From Adhaeribacter rhizoryzae (GTDB lineage Bacteria > Bacteroidota > Bacteroidia > Cytophagales > Hymenobacteraceae), in the NCBI RefSeq assembly GCF_008629685.1, contig NZ_VWSF01000019.1:60328-124327 (forward strand): 64,000 nt of DNA, given 5' to 3'. Of this stretch, positions 43,657-52,419 are shown in pieces (within the stretch, counting starts at the first letter, position 1; each line of letters starts with the position of its first letter). Made by a program: the position numbers and the translations under genes. The notes beneath the pieces were generated by a model that ran no database searches, was not told where the DNA came from, and was given only the letters and a program-made list of their open reading frames with translations.

Positions 43657-43841
43657 TTAGTTGCCAACTTCCTGAAACCTTACCTCCATCAGCTTCATGA
43701 AACTGGGCTTACCGTTATCCCAATCATCGAACACCCCTAATGTTATGGGTAAAATCCCATCATCAAACATTAGTTCTCTAATCATTCAGCATGTACCCGA
43801 AAGTCAAGAAGATCACTTGTGGTTTCGTTGTCTGACCACAT
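43657..43841 (-). pseudogene. Decayed N-terminal fragment of a KAP-family P-loop NTPase
   Basis: From ATG 43841 the minus strand reads WSDNETTSDLLDF, then after a stop and frame change FDDGILPITLGVFDDWDNGK-PSFMKLME. Intact KAP NTPases have DNETTxDLLGF and LGVFGDWGSGKSSLMKMME. The Walker A has decayed from GDWGSGKSS to DDWDNGKPS. The gene is interrupted and ends at 43657. KAP NTPases often occur in anti-phage and membrane-associated systems, so this is a relic of an earlier defence cargo. The gap from 43842 to 44123 shows nothing besides short AT-rich repeats near 44010. Confidence 0.65.
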
Positions 43842-44123
43842 TATATAATTATATATTGAAAACTGTTTATATTTGCTTTAATATATAATTTTCAAGTTTA
43901 TTAACTATTCAGAATTAAAAGATTGCTTCTTAATGAGAAATTTAAGGGTTTTTGAAAATTAATTTCAATCATACAATCCTTATATAAAATCTTAAAACAA
44001 ATTTCGATTAAATAATATTGGATTAAATAATGGATTAGTTCTATATTAAAATCTCTTACTGCTATTTGGCTTAAGCATGCAAACTAAGTCGTATTTTGCA
44101 AAGTGTATTTCCCCATTAAATTA

Positions 44124-46583
44124 ATGTATAAAAAGAATTTATCAGAAAGAGATATTTGCACCAAGTTTATAACGCCAGCCTTAGAAAAAGCCGGTTGGGA
44201 TATGCAAATGCAAGTTTTAGAAGAGGTGTCTTTTACTGACGGCAAAATATATGTTCGGGGAAAATTTACAGCAAGAGGTAAAAGAAAACGGGCTGATTAT
44301 ATTCTGTATTACAAACCTAACATTCCGGTTGCTATTATTGAAGCGAAAGACAATAACCATTCTGTAAGATCCGGAATCCAACAAGCGCTTGATTATTCTA
44401 AAATTCTAGATATTCCCTGTGTTTTTAGTAGCAATGGTGATGGATTTTTATTTCATGACAGGACTGCTACCGATAACGACATTGAAACGGAACTTAGTTT
44501 AGATGATTTTCCGACGCCAGAAGAACTTTGGGAGCGGTATAAAAAATTTAAAGGCATTGAAACACCTGCTGCTGAAAAAATTGCTTCCCAGGAATATTTC
44601 TTTGATGGAACCAATCGAAAACCTAGGTATTATCAACAGATTGCTATAAACCGGACGGTGGAAGCTATAGGCAGAGGCCAGAACCGGATTTTATTGGTAA
44701 TGGCAACCGGAACTGGAAAAACCTATACGGCTTTCCAGATAGCATATAGATTATGGAAAGCCGGTGCCAAGAAACGCATATTATTTCTCGCTGACCGCAC
44801 AGCTTTGATAAACCAAACCCGCAAAGGTGATTTTAAACACTTTAAAGGAATAATGACCATCATTAAAAAGAAGGTAGTTATAGGGAAAGATGGCAGCGAT
44901 GAGTTAGTATCTACTAAGAAAAAAGGCATTGATTCCTCTGATAAAGCATTCGAAATATTTTTAGGTTTATACCAAGGGTTAAGTAATAACGAACCAGCCG
45001 TTGAAGATGCTTATAAAGACTTCTCGCCCGACTTTTTCGATTTGGTAATTATTGATGAGTGCCACCGAGGAAGTGCCAAAGATGATAGTAACTGGCGGGA
45101 GATTTTAACTTATTTCCGAAATGCCACTCATATTGGTTTAACAGCCACGCCAAAGGAGACTGATGAAGCTAGCAACTCCGAATATTTTGGCGAACCGGTT
45201 TATTCTTATTCTTTAAGGCAAGGAATTGATGATGGCTTCCTGGCCCCTTACCGGGTGATTCGGATTGGTTTAAATGTGGATGCGGAAGGTTGGCGGCCGG
45301 AACAAGGAAAAACCGACAAATACGGCAATGCCATTGAAGATAGAATTTATAACCGTAGCGATTTTGACCGCAAATTAGTTATTGATGAACGAACCGATAC
45401 TGTAGCTCAAAAATTAACCGAGTTTTTAAAAGGGTACGACCGCTTTGCCAAAACAATTGTTTTTTGTGTAGACATTGACCACGCCGAACGGATGCGCAGT
45501 GCCTTAGCCCGGTACAATCCGGACTTGGTTGCCCAAAATCACAAATATGTAATGCAAATTACTGGCGATAATGATGAAGGGAAAAGGGAATTAGACAATT
45601 TTATTAATCCTGAAGAAAAGTATCCGGTAATCGCTACAACTTCTGAATTAATGACCACGGGTGTTGATGCCCAAACCTGCAAAGTAATTGTACTGGATGC
45701 CAATATTAATTCTACTACCAAGTTCAAGCAAATAATTGGGCGGGGCACCCGGATAAACGAAGAATACGGTAAATCCTATTTTACCATTCTGGATTTCAGG
45801 AATGCCACTGACCAATTTGCCCGGCCCGATTTTGACGGTGACCCAATTAGAATTAAACCAGTAACAGAAGAAACAACGCTGGATGGTATTGTGGACGAAG
45901 AAGAAACTAACAACGAACCCATTATCGATACAGAAACTGGCGAAGAAATAGAAATGGGGCGGCCACAAATCCGTCACCCTGAACCTGGTAAGTCCGGCAG
46001 TATAATTAATGAGCCCAGACCAAAAATTTATGTTAACGGGGTGGATGTAGCAGCATTAATAACCCGTGAACTGCATTTCGACCAACATGGTAAACCCATT
46101 ACCACCAGTCTAAAAGACCATACCAAAGAAATAATCAAAGGGCAATATGCTTCTTTAGACGATTTCTTAAGTAAATGGCATGCCACTGACCGGAAAGAAG
46201 CCATAATTGCGGAACTACAGGAACAAGGTGTAATGGTAGAGGCATTGTATGAAGCTGTTGACAAGCAGGTTGATTTATTTGATTTGATTTGCCATGTGGC
46301 TTTCGACCAGCCGCCTTTGACCCGCAAAGACAGGGCTAACAATGTGAAGAAACGTAACTACTTTACTAAATACGGCGAGCAGACCCGAAGGGTATTAGAA
46401 ACCTTGCTCGATAAGTACGCCGACGAAGGCATTGAAAACATAGAAAGTATGGAAGTCTTACAGGTTAAACCTCTAAGCGACTTTGGTTCGACCATTGAAA
46501 TTGTAAACGGCATTTTTGGTAGCCGGGCCAAATACATGGCAGCAGTAAAAGATTTGGAAACAGAATTATACAAAGTAGCCTAA
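44124..46583 (+). CDS. hsdR: Type I restriction enzyme R subunit
   Basis: ATG 44124 (MYKKNLSERDI) is preferred to a GTG at 44103. The 819-residue protein has an N-terminal PD-(D/E)xK nuclease (Asp58, Glu73, Lys75 in AIIEAKDN), then an SF2 motor: Walker A MATGTGKT (about 193-200), DECH (311-314), LTATP and QIIGRGTR. It translocates DNA and cuts at a distance when HsdM/HsdS find unmethylated sites. It leads an operon with a small gene, hsdM and hsdS; the next start overlaps its stop. Confidence 0.93.
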   Translation: MYKKNLSERDICTKFITPALEKAGWDMQMQVLEEVSFTDGKIYVRGKFTARGKRKRADYILYYKPNIPVAIIEAKDNNHSVRSGIQQALDYSKILDIPCVFSSNGDGFLFHDRTATDNDIETELSLDDFPTPEELWERYKKFKGIETPAAEKIASQEYFFDGTNRKPRYYQQIAINRTVEAIGRGQNRILLVMATGTGKTYTAFQIAYRLWKAGAKKRILFLADRTALINQTRKGDFKHFKGIMTIIKKKVVIGKDGSDELVSTKKKGIDSSDKAFEIFLGLYQGLSNNEPAVEDAYKDFSPDFFDLVIIDECHRGSAKDDSNWREILTYFRNATHIGLTATPKETDEASNSEYFGEPVYSYSLRQGIDDGFLAPYRVIRIGLNVDAEGWRPEQGKTDKYGNAIEDRIYNRSDFDRKLVIDERTDTVAQKLTEFLKGYDRFAKTIVFCVDIDHAERMRSALARYNPDLVAQNHKYVMQITGDNDEGKRELDNFINPEEKYPVIATTSELMTTGVDAQTCKVIVLDANINSTTKFKQIIGRGTRINEEYGKSYFTILDFRNATDQFARPDFDGDPIRIKPVTEETTLDGIVDEEETNNEPIIDTETGEEIEMGRPQIRHPEPGKSGSIINEPRPKIYVNGVDVAALITRELHFDQHGKPITTSLKDHTKEIIKGQYASLDDFLSKWHATDRKEAIIAELQEQGVMVEALYEAVDKQVDLFDLICHVAFDQPPLTRKDRANNVKKRNYFTKYGEQTRRVLETLLDKYADEGIENIESMEVLQVKPLSDFGSTIEIVNGIFGSRAKYMAAVKDLETELYKVA

Positions 46584-46990
46584 TGTGTGTTGTTTCCGAC
46601 AAAATAAAATTCTGCACCTGTAAAAGCCCTTCAATTGATAAGCTGAATAATTACTGGCTTTTACACCGTTGGGAGAAGGACAAAGATGAATTTGTATTGG
46701 GAGAGCCCATGATGCCCTCAGAGTTAACCGACCCAGACTTTATAATCAATAATACCACTTTAGAAAACCGATTAAACGAACCCGGAGCCTTTGATTTCCC
46801 CATTGTTTTTAAACCAAAGGACCAATTAGAAATAGTATTTAATAATTTTGCTAAGGACGACTCCAACAGGCTAACCTATTGTTTTCGCTTTAAGAAAGGG
46901 AAATGGGTTAAGGAGGAATATGATGTTTTCGAACTGATGAGCCACTACGAGGAATATGCCTTTGGCAAAATGAAGAATTTTAAAGCATAA
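46583..46990 (+). CDS. Small accessory protein inside the type I R-M operon
   Basis: A 135-residue soluble protein starting in the hsdR stop codon (TAATG overlap) and followed by hsdM after 14 bases. Visible features are an N-terminal CTCKSP, WEKDKDEFVLGEP and a mixed alpha/beta pattern; no known family. Placement between hsdR and hsdM suggests a restriction-modulating role, such as an anti-restriction or assembly factor, which is inference. An unrelated hitch-hiker is also possible. Confidence 0.7.
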   Translation: MCVVSDKIKFCTCKSPSIDKLNNYWLLHRWEKDKDEFVLGEPMMPSELTDPDFIINNTTLENRLNEPGAFDFPIVFKPKDQLEIVFNNFAKDDSNRLTYCFRFKKGKWVKEEYDVFELMSHYEEYAFGKMKNFKA

Positions 46991-47004
46991 TTATTTAATA
47001 CCAA

Positions 47005-48429
47005 ATGAGTAACATAAGCGGCGTAATAAAATCTATTAGAGATATATTCCGGAAAGACCCGGGCCTGAGTGGTGATGCCCAGCGCATTGAGCAATTAGGC
47101 TGGATGATATTTCTTAAGCTGTTCGACGACAAAGACCAGGAAAGAGAATTAGTTGACCCCAAATATAAATCTCCAATTCCCTCTACTTTTCAATGGCGAA
47201 ACTGGGCCGCTGATGATGAAGGTATGACCGGGGAAGAGTTGATTAATTTTATTAACAACCAATTATTTCCGGAACTTAAAAACCTGAAAGTAGCTGGTGA
47301 TAATAAATTAGGAATAATCATCCGTAAAATATTTGATGGAACAAATAATTACATGAAAAGCGGAACCACGTTCCGGCAGGCCATTAATAAACTAAACGAG
47401 ATAGATTTTAATAGTAGCAAAGAGCATCATATTTTCAATGCCATTTACGAAGATATATTACAAGGACTGGCTACAAAAAAAGATACCGGTGAATTTTATA
47501 CGCCCCGGGCTGTAACACAGTTTATAATTGATATGGTAAACCCCCAGCTCGGGGAAAAAATTGCGGATCCCGCTTGTGGTACAGCTGGCTTTTTGGTTTG
47601 TGCCATAGAACATTTGCGTCAGCAAGTAAAAAATGTAAACGACCGTAAAACTTTACAGGAAACCATTACTGGTACCGAGTTGAAGCCTTTGCCTTTTATG
47701 CTAAGCGTAGTTAACTTAATTACGCACGACATAGAAGTACCACAGATAGAAAACGATGACGCCCTAAGCCGCGAATTAACTTCTATCCGGCAGGGGGATA
47801 AAGTAGATATTATTGTGGCAAACCCGCCTTTTGGTGGCGTGGTGGGTGATGGTATGGAAACTAATTTTCCGCTAAACTACCGCACCAAAGAAAGCGCCGA
47901 CCTATTCCTAATTTTATTTATACAGATGCTGAAAGACGGCGGCCGAGGAGGCATTGTTTTGCCGGACGGCAGCTTAACTGGGGAAGGCGTAAAAGCCCGG
48001 GTCAGAAAGAAATTACTAGACGATTGTAATCTACATACTATTGTGCGCTTACCACAATCGGTTTTTGCCCCTTACGCCACGGTAAATACTAACTTGTTGT
48101 TTTTTGAAAAAGGAAAACAAACAAAAGAAATCTGGTATTATGAGCACACTTTGCCTGAAGGAGCAAAAGCTTACAATAAAACTAAACCTATCCGGATTGA
48201 AGAATTTGAACCACTTAAAAAATGGTGGGTTAATCGAAAGGAGAGTGAAATAAGCTGGAAAGTTTCAATAGATGCAGTTATTGAACGCAATTATGATTTG
48301 GATATTAAGAATCCGAATAAAGTTGAAGAAAGGGTAGAGCTAAATATTGGGGAAATTCTTAGAATATTAAAATCTGAAAATAATAAAGTAAGTTCCATCA
48401 TTCAGGAACTTGAAAACGATTTGGTATAA
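47005..48429 (+). CDS. hsdM: Type I DNA methyltransferase M subunit
   Basis: A 474-residue N6-adenine methyltransferase with the HsdM N-terminal helical domain, SAM motif I DPACGTAGF (from 188), and catalytic motif IV NPPFGG (from 273). It methylates adenine on both strands at the site chosen by HsdS, protecting host DNA. Its stop overlaps the hsdS start (TAATG), so the two are made together. Confidence 0.95.
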   Translation: MSNISGVIKSIRDIFRKDPGLSGDAQRIEQLGWMIFLKLFDDKDQERELVDPKYKSPIPSTFQWRNWAADDEGMTGEELINFINNQLFPELKNLKVAGDNKLGIIIRKIFDGTNNYMKSGTTFRQAINKLNEIDFNSSKEHHIFNAIYEDILQGLATKKDTGEFYTPRAVTQFIIDMVNPQLGEKIADPACGTAGFLVCAIEHLRQQVKNVNDRKTLQETITGTELKPLPFMLSVVNLITHDIEVPQIENDDALSRELTSIRQGDKVDIIVANPPFGGVVGDGMETNFPLNYRTKESADLFLILFIQMLKDGGRGGIVLPDGSLTGEGVKARVRKKLLDDCNLHTIVRLPQSVFAPYATVNTNLLFFEKGKQTKEIWYYEHTLPEGAKAYNKTKPIRIEEFEPLKKWWVNRKESEISWKVSIDAVIERNYDLDIKNPNKVEERVELNIGEILRILKSENNKVSSIIQELENDLV

Positions 48430-49922
48430 TGACAATATTAGATTTCTTTAAAACTGCTCATCCTTCTGTATTGGCGGCCAAAATGATTTTTAAGTATTTG
48501 CAGGAACATTATCCTGTTTATAAAATTTCAGATATAGCAGATACCTCAAGTGGGGGAACTCCAAATCGAGGTATGATTGAATATTATAATGGAGAAATTC
48601 CTTGGGTAAAATCTGGGGAATTAAAAGATGCCTTAATTACAAGCTGTGGTGAATATATAACAGAGTCTGGATTAAAAAACTCATCAGCTAAATTATTTCC
48701 AAAAGGCACTTTATTGGTAGCAATGTATGGAGCTAATATTGGCAAAACGGGAGTTTTAAATTTTGATGCAACTACTAATCAAGCAGTATGTGCAATATTT
48801 CCTAAAGTTGAAATTTCAAAAGAATTTTTGTTTTGGTATTTCAAGCAACAACGCATTGACTTTATTGCAATAGGAAAAGGAGGTGCCCAGCCGAATATTA
48901 GCCAAACAGTAATAAATAATGCTTCCATTGTTGTTCCTGATAAAAAAAGCCAACAGGCAATTGTGAATTTTTTAGACAATATTGAGAAGGGAAATGGAAT
49001 TGACGAAAAGTTCTTTTTACATGAGGTTTTAAATGATGTTGAGCGAATTTACAAGTATAAAAATAACTATGTTGACTTGGTAGATAGTTTTAGAAACCAA
49101 CTTGCCCAAATAAAAAACTTGAACCAAGCCATTTTACAAGAAGCGGTACAAGGCAACTTAGTAGAGCAAAACACTAAAGACGAACCTGCCAGCGAATTAC
49201 TAAAGCGCATAAAAGCCGAGAAAGCTAAATCAGGCAAAAAAGAAAAAAAATTACCACTAATTAAACCCGAAGAAATTCCTTTTAAAATTCCTAAAAACTG
49301 GTTATGGTGTAAAGGAGAAGCAATTGCCAACTACATTGACCCACAACCAAGCCATAGAACACCTCCTGTTTCATTAGATGGAGTACCATATATTGCTATG
49401 AGCGATATTAATAAAAATGGTGTTATTAATTTCGTATCAGCCAGAAAAGTATCCTATGCAGTTTTAGAAGAGCATAGAAATAGATATCAGTTACAGAAGG
49501 GTGATTTTATTTTCGGAAAAATAGGAACGATTGGTAAACCAGTAAAATTACCAGAGCCATATAATTATACTTTATCAGCTAACGTAATTTTGATTCAGCC
49601 AGATAGAAATATAATTGATGATAATTACCTATTCTATTTTTTATGCAGCCCAATAGCTGAAAAGAATCTACGAGACAAAAAAAGCACCACTTCTTACCCT
49701 GTTTTTGGTATGGGAAAAGCAAGAGACATGTTAATTCCTCTTCCTCCAATTTCCGAACAAAAACGCATTGTAGCCGAAATTGAAAAGCAATTAGCTAAAA
49801 CACAACAACTAAAAAATCACATCCTCGCAAACCAACAAGCTACGGAACAATTGCTTAAAGCCTTGTTGCATCAGGCTTTTGCAGTGGAAGAAGTATTGGT
49901 GGAAGATTTGGAAGTAGTATAG
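48429..49922 (+). CDS. hsdS: Type I restriction specificity subunit
   Basis: A 497-residue protein with two target recognition domains and two conserved helical spacers. TRD1 lies at about 25-190 (YKISDIADTSSGGTPNRG) and TRD2 at about 290-460 (NWLWCKGEAIANYIDPQPS); the spacers are DSFRNQLAQIKNLNQAILQEA and ISEQKRIVAEIEKQLAKTQQL. Two TRDs predict a bipartite recognition sequence. No inverted hsdS copy or recombinase lies next to it, so phase variation is not evident here. Confidence 0.92.
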   Translation: MTILDFFKTAHPSVLAAKMIFKYLQEHYPVYKISDIADTSSGGTPNRGMIEYYNGEIPWVKSGELKDALITSCGEYITESGLKNSSAKLFPKGTLLVAMYGANIGKTGVLNFDATTNQAVCAIFPKVEISKEFLFWYFKQQRIDFIAIGKGGAQPNISQTVINNASIVVPDKKSQQAIVNFLDNIEKGNGIDEKFFLHEVLNDVERIYKYKNNYVDLVDSFRNQLAQIKNLNQAILQEAVQGNLVEQNTKDEPASELLKRIKAEKAKSGKKEKKLPLIKPEEIPFKIPKNWLWCKGEAIANYIDPQPSHRTPPVSLDGVPYIAMSDINKNGVINFVSARKVSYAVLEEHRNRYQLQKGDFIFGKIGTIGKPVKLPEPYNYTLSANVILIQPDRNIIDDNYLFYFLCSPIAEKNLRDKKSTTSYPVFGMGKARDMLIPLPPISEQKRIVAEIEKQLAKTQQLKNHILANQQATEQLLKALLHQAFAVEEVLVEDLEVV

Positions 49923-49986
49923 TTAATATCTAAAGAAAAGAAAACTTATTCTATATATAATTGAGCACAAGCCATTTCATTTCCAC

Positions 49987-51489
49987 ATGAATGTAGCTAC
50001 AGAAATTTTAGAATTACTTTTTACGGAATTTATTCTGTTTATAAAGGCTGCTTCCAGAGAAAAATTTCAGGCTTTCTCTACCTCAACTTACCTGGAAAAT
50101 CAGGAAAACTACAAAAAAGAAGTTTCTAAAGAAGCAAGAGGTAATTTAGGCAATCAACATTGGAAGCCTGAAGACATTGGCACCGGGAGAATTCAGCAGT
50201 TTGTAAGCGGTGCTATTAAAACCAAGGTAAATTATAACGGCCAAATAGTTAACAATAACCTGGTTGATTGGCGAAAGAAAGATGAATTTTCAAAACGCAC
50301 TAAAAGCAAATCTTTAGAATCAACTCTCTTTAATTTCTACAAAAGTAAAATAAAAGACGCTGATGCCTTTGCCCAATTTATTAACGAAGGATTAAGCTAT
50401 CAATTTATAGCCTACCTGTTTTTTATTAAGAACAGCGATAAATATTTACCCATATCCCAAGAACGCTTCGATAGAATATTTGAGAAAATTGGCCTTCCTG
50501 ACTTTAAGACCAAGAATAATGCCTCTTGGGAAAATTACCAGCAATTTTGTGGTATTATAAAACAAGTTCAGAATTTTTTAATATTAAAAGACAAAAATGC
50601 TACACTCTTAGATGCCCATTCTTTCCTTTGGATTTTGGGCAGCCAAATGGAAGAAGCAAAAGCTAGGGTTCCTAGTTCTTTAGAATTAACTAAGCGGAAT
50701 ACAGAATCAGCAGTAATACAACCAATAGAGCCAGTTCGGAAAACTGTTTCGGAATTAACCAGTTTGGAATGGACGGAAATATTGCAGAAAGATAAAATAA
50801 CGACTGAATTTAATTTGTCTATTTTCCAAACGCTTTATTCATTTGAAGACCATAAAACTTATGCCAGCCAAATAGCTATAATTTTAGGAACTAACCATCA
50901 GCACTTAAACCTGGAAGTCGGGAGATATGCAAAACGCATTGCAGAATTTTATGAAATAGATTTTACAGCCAGAAGTGCCCGCGAGTTTAAATTCTGGGAT
51001 TTATTCTTTAATGGCTGGGACGAAGGAACAAAATTTGTTTGGCAACTACGACCAGAAATAGTTGAAGCTTTAGAAGCAACTGGTTTAACTGGCGAAGAAC
51101 ATTTCCTAGATGAATTCTCCCTAAATAATCATGAAGAACTATTTGAAGGATTAAAACGAACAATAACCGTAAATTCTTATGAAAGAAACCCAAAGGCCAG
51201 ACAACTTTGCGTTAAACACTGGAAAGCAATTTGCGCCGTCTGCTCTTTTGACTTTGAAAAAACTTACGGTGAAATAGGCAGGGGATTTATCCACGTACAT
51301 CATGTAACCCCCGTTTCAACCATTGGTAAATCTTATCAAATTGACCCTATCAAAGACCTTATCCCAGTTTGTCCTAATTGCCATGCGATGATACATTCAC
51401 AGGGGCCTCCATTAAGTATTAATGATTTAAAATCAAAATTAAACCAGGAACCAATTGGTAAAATAACCAAAGCGCCATGTAAGAGCTAA
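49987..51489 (+). CDS. HNH endonuclease (McrA-like C-terminal domain)
   Basis: A 500-residue protein. The C-terminus is an HNH zinc-finger nuclease: CAVC (from 416), HVHHVTP (His436-His439) and CPNCHAMIH (from 462). The N-terminal 350 residues are helical and do not match a family I know; they may recognise modified DNA or sense infection. It follows hsdS by 64 bases and its stop directly abuts the RES gene ATG. Whether it works with the type I system or separately is open. Confidence 0.83.
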   Translation: MNVATEILELLFTEFILFIKAASREKFQAFSTSTYLENQENYKKEVSKEARGNLGNQHWKPEDIGTGRIQQFVSGAIKTKVNYNGQIVNNNLVDWRKKDEFSKRTKSKSLESTLFNFYKSKIKDADAFAQFINEGLSYQFIAYLFFIKNSDKYLPISQERFDRIFEKIGLPDFKTKNNASWENYQQFCGIIKQVQNFLILKDKNATLLDAHSFLWILGSQMEEAKARVPSSLELTKRNTESAVIQPIEPVRKTVSELTSLEWTEILQKDKITTEFNLSIFQTLYSFEDHKTYASQIAIILGTNHQHLNLEVGRYAKRIAEFYEIDFTARSAREFKFWDLFFNGWDEGTKFVWQLRPEIVEALEATGLTGEEHFLDEFSLNNHEELFEGLKRTITVNSYERNPKARQLCVKHWKAICAVCSFDFEKTYGEIGRGFIHVHHVTPVSTIGKSYQIDPIKDLIPVCPNCHAMIHSQGPPLSINDLKSKLNQEPIGKITKAPCKS

Positions 51490-52404
51490 ATGTATAGAAC
51501 AAAGGAAATCTTATCAGAATTAAAAGAACTTAATTTACGCACATATCCCTTCGAAAGAGTTAATGAACTAATAAAAGAACTGTTCCAATTTAACGTAATG
51601 TCTTACACCTTGGATAAGGGGAAAATATTACTTAGGGCTCGACTAAATAAAAAAGGTGAAGTCTTCCGGAAAGTAAGTGACCTTTCTTATAAACCCCAAG
51701 AGTATAATGAAACTTTCCAAAGGGCAAGTACTCCAAATACTACTATGTTTTATGCTGGGATGATTTCAGATAAAGCAGACTCTGGAAAGCTAATAAACTC
51801 ACAAATAGTAAGCTCATTAGAGGTGAGCCGGTTATATAGAGAAGATGTGCTTGAAGGAGAAGAGAAAATAACTTATGGAAAATGGGAAGTAAAGAGAGAG
51901 ATTCCATTAATAGCATTATGCTATAATGATGACTATAAAGAAAGAAATTTATTTACGAAAAAGTTAAACGAATCATTTCACAAATTACTTTCAAAAGAGC
52001 CTCCGAAACAACAAGAAAATACTAAATTAATTACCGAGTTCTTTGCAAACGAATTTGCTAAGTCTAAAATAAGAAATGATTATGAATATATGCTATCTGC
52101 AATATTTACTGAAAATGTTGTTAAAGCTGGATATGCAGGTGTATTCTACCCTAGTGTAAGAAGTGAAGGGCATGGATTTAATGTAGCAATCACTTCCCAA
52201 TCTGTTAATTCGAATTTAAGACTTACTGGTGTAGGAACCGCTACATTATATAAAAAGGGAAATAGGTCTTTTTTGAATAATGATGGGTATACAATCATAA
52301 AACCAGGCCAAAAAGGATTTACCGTGAACTCAATTAGAAATCCTAAAATTTATACACAAAAAGAAATAATATTGAAGTTCCTAAATCATGAAATTGATTT
52401 ATAA
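51490..52404 (+). CDS. RES-domain protein (putative NAD-targeting toxin-like)
   Basis: A 304-residue protein with the layout of RES domains: an Arg segment (LLRARLNKKGEVF), the central FQRASTPNTTMFYAG, Glu in SLEVSR, and near the end YAGVFYPSVRSEG followed by FNVAIT. RES toxins degrade NAD+ and are usually paired with an Xre/DUF2384 antitoxin; none is here. It begins on the base after the HNH stop, so the pair is co-made. A coupled HNH-RES abortive module is an inference. An IS256 element lies 16 bases downstream. Confidence 0.68.
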   Translation: MYRTKEILSELKELNLRTYPFERVNELIKELFQFNVMSYTLDKGKILLRARLNKKGEVFRKVSDLSYKPQEYNETFQRASTPNTTMFYAGMISDKADSGKLINSQIVSSLEVSRLYREDVLEGEEKITYGKWEVKREIPLIALCYNDDYKERNLFTKKLNESFHKLLSKEPPKQQENTKLITEFFANEFAKSKIRNDYEYMLSAIFTENVVKAGYAGVFYPSVRSEGHGFNVAITSQSVNSNLRLTGVGTATLYKKGNRSFLNNDGYTIIKPGQKGFTVNSIRNPKIYTQKEIILKFLNHEIDL

Positions 52405-52419
52405 GAAAACTATTGAGGA

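Noticed and set aside
43697..43888. 63-codon plus-strand frame
   Set aside because: It is antisense to the decayed KAP NTPase, which explains the open frame.
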